From contig JANOHV010000241.1 in the NCBI GenBank assembly GCA_031406795.1, positions 1 through 13,126 on the forward strand: a stretch of 13,126 bases of DNA, read 5' to 3'. The notes below the pieces were generated by a model. The model did no database searches. It saw only the letters and a list, made by a program, of their open reading frames with translations, and was not told where the DNA came from. Made by a program: the position numbers and the translations under genes. Below are positions 8,435 through 13,126 of the stretch, one piece after another. This stretch comes from DATDCY01 sp031406795 [NCBI: Candidatus Rokuibacteriota bacterium]. Lineage in GTDB: Bacteria > JAUVQV01. Position 1 is the first letter of the stretch. Each line of letters opens with the position of its first letter.

Positions 8435-8627
8435 GCGAAGCTATCGCTGATCCTTGAAGAGTACTCGTCACTGATGCTCTACCGGGATGTGGTGGAGCAC
8501 TACGGCGTGCGGCGCCACCCGCTGGCCGGAAGCGGAGGGAACCCTGCTCTACCACGAGTACGCGCCCGGCCGCGAGCGTGAAGTGCCTGGGGCGCAGGCC
8601 GCCTGGAGGTATCTGCTGCGGCCATGA
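8435..8627 (+). pseudogene. Scrambled AAA/DUF4143 ATPase remnants
   Basis: One frame (about 8438-8511) reads KLSLILEEYSSLMLYRDVVE then HYGVRR. This resembles the linker just after the AAA core in DUF4143 ATPases, where LxxYxxxxLYRDxVExxxV is recurrent. After a frame change, a second frame (8523-8627) reads WPEAEGTLLYHEYAPG and ends AAWRYLLRP before TGA 8625-8627. That could be the extreme C-terminus of the same kind of protein. Everything between (DUF4143 proper) is missing, and the Walker motifs are absent. The first piece is fairly convincing, the second weak. The intact relative at 10514 belongs to a different subgroup, so this is not a simple recent duplicate. Confidence 0.4.
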
Positions 8628-8670
8628 GAGGCGCGTGACGGTGAACATTTTCCGCGGTGCCCGCCTCTCC

Positions 8671-8705
8671 CGCGGCGCCGAGAGTTCGCGCGCCGCCCGG
8701 GAGGC
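8671..8705 (+). repeat. Fragment resembling the start of the small gene at 9116
   Basis: Positions 8677-8696 match 9179-9198 at 19 of 20 bases. Read in frame, the segment gives GAESSRAAREA, against AAERSRAAREK in the small protein encoded at 9116. The match fades on both sides. It may be a leftover of a second copy of that gene, though the sequence is GC-rich and repetitive enough that chance is not excluded. Confidence 0.35.
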
Positions 8706-8746
8706 CATTGCCGTGTTCCTCGCAAGCCGCTACCTTTGTCTTCAGC

Positions 8747-8896
8747 GTGGACCCACCGGACGGACGTGCGTGCCGACAGCCCCCTGCCGAACGCCTGCAG
8801 AATTCCTTTGCCATCTGGGATTCGGCGTGCGCCCTGCTTCAGGCGCACCTCGCGCACACCCACCCCGAATGGACATCGGACTCGCCTGACGAATGA
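8747..8896 (+). pseudogene. Small helical protein fragment, probably the upstream partner of a nucleotidyltransferase
   Basis: From a GTG at 8747 the frame reads VDPPDGRACRQPPAERLQNS then FAIWDSACALLQAHLAHTHP, and stops at TGA 8894-8896 after 49 codons. The RLxxSFAxWDxACALxxxxL helix followed by HPEW resembles short proteins encoded directly upstream of nucleotidyltransferases in paired modules. The normal C-terminal tail seems cut: the stop comes just inside the start of the nucleotidyltransferase remnant that follows in another frame. No clear ribosome site is seen. The family assignment is tentative; the pairing with the next relic is the main support. Confidence 0.35.
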
Positions 8897-9041
8897 CATC
8901 GACATCGTGGCCGGCATCGCCGCTCCCGAGGATGTGATCATCAAGAAGATGGAATACTACCGCGAAGGCGGGTCCGAGAAGCACCTCCGGGACATCACGG
9001 GGATTCTTCTGACGACCGGCGCCGATATCGACCGCCCCTAC
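8889..9041 (+). pseudogene. Nucleotidyltransferase relic with an internal deletion
   Basis: The frame reads TNDIDIVAGI directly followed by AAPEDVIIKKMEYYREGGSE and KHLRDITGILLTTGADIDRP. In intact nucleotidyltransferases of this type, the TNDIDIVA metal-binding Asp-x-Asp motif and the A(T/S)PEDxILxKLEWY block are separated by roughly 80 residues. Here they abut in frame, so the core was deleted. The N-terminus before TNDIDI and the C-terminus after RPY are also missing. The product could not be active. It sits in the slot where the enzyme would follow its small partner (8747), so this looks like a decayed two-gene module next to an intact one of similar layout (9116-9837). Confidence 0.6.
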
Positions 9042-9115
9042 AATTGCGGGGCCGCTTGCATCATTGTGGGGTCCTGTTGCGCGCACGATGCCCAACGAGT
9101 AACATCTCTTGGACC

Positions 9116-9319
9116 ATGAACCCATCCCCAACGAAACGGCCTTCGATGAACGAGTCACTCGCACCTGCTTCGCGCGCCGCCGAGAGATCGCGCGCCGCGC
9201 GCGAGAAGGCAGAGCTGGCGATGACTCCGGCGCAGCGGCTCACCCTGGCGCTGGATCTCTCCGACCTCTGCGAGGACCTGGCAGCCGCAGGACGGCACGC
9301 AGCGCGGAAGCGATCGTGA
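9116..9319 (+). CDS. Small protein paired with nucleotidyltransferase (candidate antitoxin)
   Basis: A 67-residue, charged, Ala-rich protein: ASRAAERSRAAREKAELA followed by MTPAQRLTLALDLSDLCEDL and AAAGRHAARKRS. The ALDLSDLCEDLAAAG helix recurs in small genes just upstream of AbiEii/DUF6036-like nucleotidyltransferases, but I cannot name the family. No membrane segment or DNA-binding motif is evident. The start could be the ATG at 9116 or the one at 9146; neither has a strong ribosome site. Its TGA (9317-9319) overlaps the GTG of the next gene by four bases, implying coupled translation and fixed stoichiometry. The layout, a small basic protein before an enzyme, is that of a toxin-antitoxin or regulator-enzyme pair (inference). 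Confidence 0.65.
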   Translation: MNPSPTKRPSMNESLAPASRAAERSRAAREKAELAMTPAQRLTLALDLSDLCEDLAAAGRHAARKRS

Positions 9320-9837
9320 ACCGCGCCGGCGTCCTGCGCAAAGTCGCCTTCGACCTCAACGCGCTGCTCGAGGACGGGACGCTCGATCGCTGGGCATTGT
9401 GCGGGGCGCTCGCCCTCGCGGTCTGGGGCGCCCCGCGCGCGACGCTCGACATCGACGTGCTCGCCGATCCCGCGGCAGGCCGGAAGTCGGCCGAAGTCGC
9501 CCAGGGGCTCGTCGGCAAGGGCTGGACGCTCGTCGAGCACGCCCGCCACCACGATGACCCTGTCCCGGAACTCCTGCGGCTGACCTGCGGCGGCGTCGGG
9601 GTCGACATCCTGATCGCGCACCGCACCTGGGAAGCCGCGATGCTCGAGGACGCTTCGATCGTGCCCTGGCATGGTGTCCGCATTCCCAGCGTGCGATCCG
9701 AAGCCCTCGCCGCGATGAAGCTTCGCGCGGGCGGCCCCCAGGATCTTGTAGACGCCGGACGCCTGGAAGGGTTGCCCGGCTTCGATCGGGAGCGTTTCGC
9801 GCTGTGGAAGAAAAGACTTCGAGTTCGCGCGGGATGA
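9316..9837 (+). CDS. Nucleotidyltransferase of the AbiEii/DUF6036-like type (candidate toxin)
   Basis: A 173-residue stand-alone nucleotidyltransferase-fold protein. The helical start is followed by WALCGALALAVWGAPRAT and then L-D45-I-D47-VLA, the family's GGxALxxxGxxRxTxDxD pattern with Cys-Gly in place of Gly-Gly. A third acidic residue, Asp97 in GVGVDILIAH, completes the metal site. RSEALAAMKLRAGGPQDLVD is the usual C-terminal helix block. Members of this superfamily transfer NMP groups to tRNA, to proteins or to partner toxins; which applies here is unknown. It begins with GTG overlapping the previous stop. Its TGA nearly abuts a minus-strand relic, whose stop lies at 9848. All catalytic residues are retained, unlike the three nucleotidyltransferase relics around it. 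Confidence 0.8.
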   Translation: MNRAGVLRKVAFDLNALLEDGTLDRWALCGALALAVWGAPRATLDIDVLADPAAGRKSAEVAQGLVGKGWTLVEHARHHDDPVPELLRLTCGGVGVDILIAHRTWEAAMLEDASIVPWHGVRIPSVRSEALAAMKLRAGGPQDLVDAGRLEGLPGFDRERFALWKKRLRVRAG

Positions 9838-9847
9838 ACTCTCAGTA

Positions 9848-10266
9848 TTACTTGAGCAGCAATTTCACCGCGGCGCTGGAGGCGGGATCGATGCTGCCGA
9901 GGGCGTTCAAGCCGCTGGCGATGCGGCGTTGCCACCCGCGGCCGCGTTTCTCGATCGCATCCCAGGCGATCCGGATGTCGCCGGGCCGCTCTGCCGCCAG
10001 GAGCGCGAGAAGTTGCGCGGCCTGCTACAGATCCTTCTGGCGCCTGGTATGCATGAATGCATCGTGTTCGCCGGCAACGATCAGCTTGTGGAGTGCGAAG
10101 CGGGCCGGATCCGGCTCGTCAGGAGGTCCACCCGCAGGCCCGCACCCCGAACCTTGAAGAAGGTCGATGGCTGCCGGGGGTCGAGAGGAGAGACCGGCAG
10201 AAAACCCATCTCGAGTTGGTCGAGCACGGCAGGGAGGTTACCTTCGAGGTGAGGCAGCGCAGTACG
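9848..10266 (-). pseudogene. GSU2403-family nucleotidyltransferase-fold protein, broken by deletion and a TAG stop
   Basis: Minus-strand frame one (about 10266-10105) reads LPHLEGNLPAVLDQLEMGFL, PVSPLDPRQPSTFFKVRG and LRVDLLT. This is the distinctive middle of GSU2403-type nucleotidyltransferase-fold proteins. After a frame change near 10101 it resumes as DPARFALHKLIVAGEHDAFM then HTRRQKDL, a TAG stop (10025-10027) where Gln is expected, then QAAQLLALLAAERPGDIRIA, WDAIEKRGRGWQRRIASGL and NALGSIDPASSAAVKLLLK, ending at TAA 9848-9850. Between the two parts the segment that normally follows DLLTP is missing, and the N-terminus with the catalytic domain is absent. The gene is clearly dead. It is convergent with the intact nucleotidyltransferase gene, 10 bases away. 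Confidence 0.75.
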
Positions 10267-10454
10267 GCACGAACCCGTCTCTGGTTCTGAAGCCGGCCCT
10301 CGAGGAGAGACGCGAGCTCTATGCCGCCGGAGTGGCATGAACGGCACGACGGGAGATCATGATGGACACCAAAGTCAAAATCCGACCAATCTCTACTGCA
10401 TCAACAACAACCACCAACCCGGTGGATTGCAGCGGGAAGACCATGGCGACAATA

Positions 10455-10503
10455 TTACATATCACTAGAAAATAGTTATAGACAATTTTCGAGTACTGTC
10501 GAA
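10455..10503 (+). promoter_or_regulatory. AT-rich promoter and inverted repeat before the DUF4143 ATPase
   Basis: In a strikingly AT-rich stretch, TTACAT (10455-10460) and TATAGA (10477-10482) are spaced 16 bases, a plausible sigma70 promoter. TTCGA (10488-10492) and TCGAA (10499-10503) form an inverted repeat with a 6-base spacer, about 10 bases before the ATG, where a repressor could bind. The ribosome site is weak, so the leader would be short. Confidence 0.4.
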
Positions 10504-10513
10504 TAATTCAGGG

Positions 10514-11734
10514 ATGATATCACGAGACCTCGAGAGCGTTTTAGCTGCCGACCTGGACCGTTACGATAAAATGTCGTTTGTCGCCGGCCCCCGTCAGACC
10601 GGCAAGACGACGCTCGCCAGGATGTTGATGGGGCGGCATCAGGCCTCGCGCTACTGGAACTACGACATCCCGGAAGACCGCCTGCTGCTCACCCGCACGC
10701 CCTCGTTCTTTAAGGAAATCGACCGTCCCCTGGGCGTCAGGCCGCTGGTGGTCTTCGACGAGTTGCACAAATATCGGTTGTGGAAGTCATACCTCAAGGG
10801 TGCCTTCGACGACGCGCATGCGGACTTCCGATTCCTCGTGACCGGCAGCGGACGCCTCGACCTTTACCGCAAGGGCGGCGATAGCTTGGCCGGGCGCTAT
10901 TTTCTCCACCGCCTGTTTCCGCTGACGATCGGCGAGCTCGCCACGGCCCCGCGGCGCTCGCTCGAGGATTTTCTCGCCGCCCCCGATGAACTGCCGACGG
11001 CCGGCGCGGCATCCCGCGATGCCTGGCATGCGCTTGAGACACTGAGCGGCTTTCCGGAGCCATTCAACACCGGCGAGGAGTCGTTCTATCGGCGCTGGGC
11101 GCAGACCTACCGCAACCAGGTGATCCGCGAGGACATCCGGGACCTCACCCACGTGCACCAGGTCAGCCGGATCGAAACCCTCGCCGCCCTGCTGCGCGAG
11201 CGGGTCGGCGGGCTGCTCTCCACGAACGCGCTACGCGAGGACATGAAGACCGCCTTCGACACCGTCAAGAACTGGCTCGAGATCCTGCAGAACTTCTTCC
11301 TCGTCTTTATGCTGACCCCGTGGCGCGGCTCCCTGGCGCGCGGCTTGCGCAAGGAGCCGAAGCTCTATTTCTATGACTGGGCAGCTGTCCCCGACCCGGC
11401 GGCGCGTTTCGAAAACCTCGTCGCGGTACACCTGCTCCGAGCCGTGACCGCCTGGACCGAGGCCGGCGCCGGCGAGTTCTCACTGCACTTCGTCCGCGAC
11501 CGCGAGAAGAGCGAGGTGGACTTTCTGCTGGTCCGCGGCAAGGCCCCGCTGGTGCTCATCGAGGCGAAGCTCTCTGAGACCGAACCCGCCCCGGCGCTCA
11601 TCAAGATGAAGAAGGCCCTCGGGATCCCGGCGATCCAGCTGGTGAACGTGCCCGGCATCTCGCGGAGAGCCGCCGGGAAAGGGGAGGGGATCCTGGTCGC
11701 CTCGGCCGAGCGCTGGCTGGCGGGTCTGCCGTGA
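10514..11734 (+). CDS. AAA family ATPase with C-terminal DUF4143 nuclease-like domain
   Basis: A 406-residue protein. The N-terminal AAA core has Walker A GPRQTGKTT (25-33), Walker B LVVFDE (78-83) and the VTGSGRLDLYRKGGDSLAGR segment typical of the family. The middle (FYRRWAQTYRNQVIREDIRD) leads to the DUF4143 region. In it, Asp336 of SEVDFLLVRG and Glu350-Ala-Lys352 of LVLIEAK form a D-x13-ExK pattern like PD-(D/E)xK nucleases. Proteins of this class are very common in accessory DNA, often as single genes. Their function is not established; nucleotide-driven DNA or toxin-related roles are proposed. Full length and free of defects, it stands alone between relics with its own promoter. The start ATG at 10514 begins right at MISRDLESVL, a usual N-terminus. 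Confidence 0.9.
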   Translation: MISRDLESVLAADLDRYDKMSFVAGPRQTGKTTLARMLMGRHQASRYWNYDIPEDRLLLTRTPSFFKEIDRPLGVRPLVVFDELHKYRLWKSYLKGAFDDAHADFRFLVTGSGRLDLYRKGGDSLAGRYFLHRLFPLTIGELATAPRRSLEDFLAAPDELPTAGAASRDAWHALETLSGFPEPFNTGEESFYRRWAQTYRNQVIREDIRDLTHVHQVSRIETLAALLRERVGGLLSTNALREDMKTAFDTVKNWLEILQNFFLVFMLTPWRGSLARGLRKEPKLYFYDWAAVPDPAARFENLVAVHLLRAVTAWTEAGAGEFSLHFVRDREKSEVDFLLVRGKAPLVLIEAKLSETEPAPALIKMKKALGIPAIQLVNVPGISRRAAGKGEGILVASAERWLAGLP

Positions 11735-11754
11735 TCCGCGCAACTGCTCACGTG

Positions 11755-11817
11755 ACCGCGGGCTGCCCACAGGATCTCGTCGACCCCGGCCGGAAAACAC
11801 TCTCGCGGTCTCTCTGA
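11755..11817 (+). pseudogene. C-terminal echo of a nucleotidyltransferase gene
   Basis: The frame reads TAGCPQDLVDPGRKTLSRSL and stops at TGA 11815-11817. It mirrors RAGGPQDLVDAGRLEG in the intact nucleotidyltransferase. At DNA level, 11758-11789 matches 9727-9758 at 27 of 32 bases. Only this tail remains; nothing upstream in the ATPase 3' region belongs to it. It is read as a diverged leftover of another copy. Confidence 0.5.
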
Positions 11818-11867
11818 ACAAGCACGTGTCCTGGCGAGGCCAAGTTGGCACAACCATGTAAAATTGC

Positions 11868-11895
11868 TTGAATATATATCTCCCAGCCCTATTAT
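11868..11895 (+). promoter_or_regulatory. Candidate promoter for the DUF5674 operon
   Basis: TTGAAT (11868-11873) and TATTAT (11890-11895) are spaced 16 bases in a short AT-rich island. A transcript starting near 11902 would have a leader of about 108 bases before the ATG at 12010. GGAGGGG (11996-12002) is the ribosome site for that ATG. Confidence 0.4.
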
Positions 11896-12009
11896 GGCTT
11901 GTGCCGTGACCGCATTGTCATGAGGCGCTCGCCGGCACTCTCCTGCGATGGGATCGGCGGAGGCTCGTGAGCGTTTCTTCCTAGCAACCGTCCCTGGAGG
12001 GGCTGAGCG

Positions 12010-12351
12010 ATGAAGATCGTTCGAGACCGGATTGATATTGCAGAGCTGAAAGACATGGCCGAACGGGGATTCGGGACCCTGGTCAAGGCTGTGGTGGATA
12101 TCGAGGCCGGTTTCATGGCAATCGATGCCGAACTTCACTCGGATCAGGAGGCGCTTCTGCTGGAAAACGGATCGGCGCAGCGCGATCTGTGGGGAATCAA
12201 CCTCTACCCGGACATCGCCGGCGAGGACTGGCTGGAGTTCGACTCGATGATCAATCTGCGTCCGGGGTCCGGCAACAGAAGCCGGGGAGTCGATGACCCG
12301 GCCGTGCGAGAGCGGATCCGGGATATCGTGATGCGCCTGGTGCGGCGATGA
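12010..12351 (+). CDS. DUF5674 family protein
   Basis: A 113-residue protein that I recognise as DUF5674. It reads MKIVRDRIDIAELKDMAERG and GTLVKAVVDIEAGFMAIDAE, then the most conserved core EALLLENGSAQRDLWGINLY, DWLEFDSMINLRPGSGNRSR and GVDDPAVRERI. There is no signal peptide, membrane segment or known catalytic motif. The conserved H-S/A-D-x-E, DLWGINLYP and NRSRGV blocks suggest a compact binding or enzymatic fold of unknown role. The ATG follows GGAGGGG. Its TGA (12349-12351) overlaps the ATG of the next gene by four bases, so the two are coupled. The family assignment is confident; the function is unknown. The pairing gives it the look of one half of a small two-gene module. Confidence 0.85.
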   Translation: MKIVRDRIDIAELKDMAERGFGTLVKAVVDIEAGFMAIDAELHSDQEALLLENGSAQRDLWGINLYPDIAGEDWLEFDSMINLRPGSGNRSRGVDDPAVRERIRDIVMRLVRR

Positions 12352-12526
12352 CGATCATGCACCGAGAACTCGCCGCCGGCCGCTGGTTCGGGCTGCCGCT
12401 GGTCGAGCAGATGGCCAACATCGGCAGCGAGATCGAGCGGACGATCTCCTGGCGCGGCCGCAATGCGAAGAATAGCACTGCGGCATTCGAGCGAGGGCTT
12501 GAACTGCTCGACCTGACGATCGCGGA
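12348..12526 (+). pseudogene. Small helical protein (DUF5674 partner), truncated by IS21
   Basis: From the ATG at 12348 the frame reads MTIMHRELAAGRWFGLPLVE, QMANIGSEIERTISWRGRNA and FERGLELLDLTIAD, the N-terminal half of a small, probably all-helical, family of about 105-115 residues. Homology ends near 12526. The frame then runs on to a stop at 12651-12653 through sequence antisense to istA (RVTPLFKLSWQTN and onward), which is a chimera. The ATG overlaps the DUF5674 stop (ATGA). The missing half should begin with an RLxELxRxREALVD-like segment, and exactly that kind of half lies at 3837-3980. The function is unknown; a toxin or antitoxin partner of DUF5674 is one inference. Confidence 0.65.
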
Positions 12527-13126
12527 CCGCGTCACGCCGCTTTTCAAATTGTCATGGCAGACCAACTCGCTCACCCCGTTAAAGAAGGCAAAGGCGCGCT
12601 CATGCGCGTTGATCCAGTCCGGCAGTTGCTGCGTCCGGGTCGCCTCGGCGTAGGCGTAGCTGGACGCCCCCAGGACGGCAACGAACACCGCTGCCTCGTG
12701 CACGGTACCGTCAGCCGGGTCGGTGATCGGCACCGTCTGCCCGCAGTAATCGACGAAGGTCTTTTCCCCGGCCTTGTGCTCTTGGCGCATCCACAGATGC
12801 AACTTGCCGGCCCAGGCCCGGTACAGATCGCAATACCAGCTGTACTGAAATCCTTGCGGGCACTGCTCCTTGTATTCCTCCCAGAGCAGCGCCAAGGTTA
12901 CGTTTTTCTTGCGACGAAGCTCGTGGTGCACATCGGCCCAGATCGGCAAAGGCCGGCCCGCGGTCGCGATGACCGACAGCGGCGGAAACAACAACTGCTC
13001 GATCCGGGTCTCAGTCAGTTCCTCAGGCAGCGGCCACGACAAGCCAGCTTTCCGCGCTCGCCGCAGGTACTCCCCGACGGTGCTGCGGGCAATCCCGCAA
13101 CTCTTGGCGACCTGTCTGTCGCCAAA
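12527..13126 (-). pseudogene. istA: IS21-family transposase IstA fragment, truncated
   Basis: The minus-strand frame is open from the right edge and reads FGDRQVAKSCGIARSTVGEY then LRRARKAGLSWPLPEELTET, a helix-turn-helix as in IstA. Then come ELRRKKNVTLALLWEEYKEQ, KAGEKTFVDYCGQTVPITD with the first catalytic Asp, and ELVCHDNLKSGVTR with the second. After that codon, near 12527, the protein sequence stops matching IstA: the rest of the catalytic domain with the third acidic residue, and the IstB helper gene, are missing. A longer open frame to 12251 is only antisense of the helical-protein gene. The N-terminal residues lie outside the window. The element is therefore inactive unless complemented. 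It abuts and truncates the + strand gene at 12348. Confidence 0.85.

Noticed and set aside
9804-10157. Plus-strand ORF after the nucleotidyltransferase (ATGA-overlapping start at 9834)
   Set aside because: The opposite strand carries clear GSU2403-type sequence across it, and the plus-strand product is low-complexity.
10246-10340. Plus-strand frame NPSLVLKPALEERRELYAAG ending at TGA 10338-10340
   Set aside because: It reads like genuine protein sequence, but I cannot assign it, it has no start, and it partly overlaps the minus-strand GSU2403 relic. Left as unresolved.
10359-10475. 38-codon ORF with GGGAG upstream, beginning MMDTKVKIRPIS
   Set aside because: It has Thr/Ser-rich composition and no family resemblance, and it ends within the AT-rich promoter region. 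Too weak to call a gene.
12251-12526. C-terminal extension of the minus-strand istA open frame
   Set aside because: IstA similarity ends near 12527. The remainder is antisense to the DUF5674 and helical-protein genes.

Overview
The window is GC-rich bacterial DNA in two contrasting halves. Gene style (TMTC-like TPR membrane protein, GSU2403-type nucleotidyltransferase relic, AbrB/VapC and nucleotidyltransferase modules) suggests a high-GC Gram-negative bacterium, possibly Desulfobacterota or another proteobacterial lineage. No rRNA or other marker is present, so the host cannot be named.

Positions 1-3733 are a co-directional (+) nucleotide-sugar cluster: the 3' part of GDP-mannose 4,6-dehydratase (gmd), adenylylsulfate kinase (cysC), a UDP-glucuronate decarboxylase-like SDR, and a UDP-N-acetylhexosamine 6-dehydrogenase (TviB/WbpA type). 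Together they would supply precursors for a surface polysaccharide, with PAPS for possible sulfation. The decarboxylase-like protein has lost its expected active-site Tyr and the Ser-Glu pair, so its activity is doubtful or altered. Each of the three gene junctions carries a hairpin without a U-tract.

Positions 3734-13126 are an accessory region dense in small toxin-antitoxin-like modules and their relics, interrupted by insertion-sequence fragments. Intact items are: a TMTC-like TPR membrane protein (5282-7027); an AbrB/VapB-VapC pair (7664-8358); a small protein plus AbiEii-type nucleotidyltransferase pair (9116-9837); an AAA/DUF4143 ATPase (10514-11734); and a DUF5674 protein (12010-12351). 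Relics include a PIN toxin and a HEPN fragment (3981-4422), a transposase with two internal deletions (4424-5096), a 5'-truncated SGNH hydrolase, rearranged DUF4143 pieces, a second nucleotidyltransferase with an internal deletion, a GSU2403-type nucleotidyltransferase on the minus strand with a deletion and a TAG stop, a nucleotidyltransferase C-terminal echo at 11755, and two half-genes of one helical protein family (C-terminal half at 3837, N-terminal half at 12348). The right edge is a truncated IS21-type istA (minus strand).

Three of the two-gene modules share a 4-base stop/start overlap (GTGA or ATGA), which implies translational coupling. The candidate for an under-described system is the DUF5674 plus helical-partner pair at 12010-12526. 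It has the layout of a toxin-antitoxin operon, its partner is cut by IS21, and a complementary half of the same partner family lies about 8.5 kb away. Family assignments are from recognition of conserved motifs, not from database searches.
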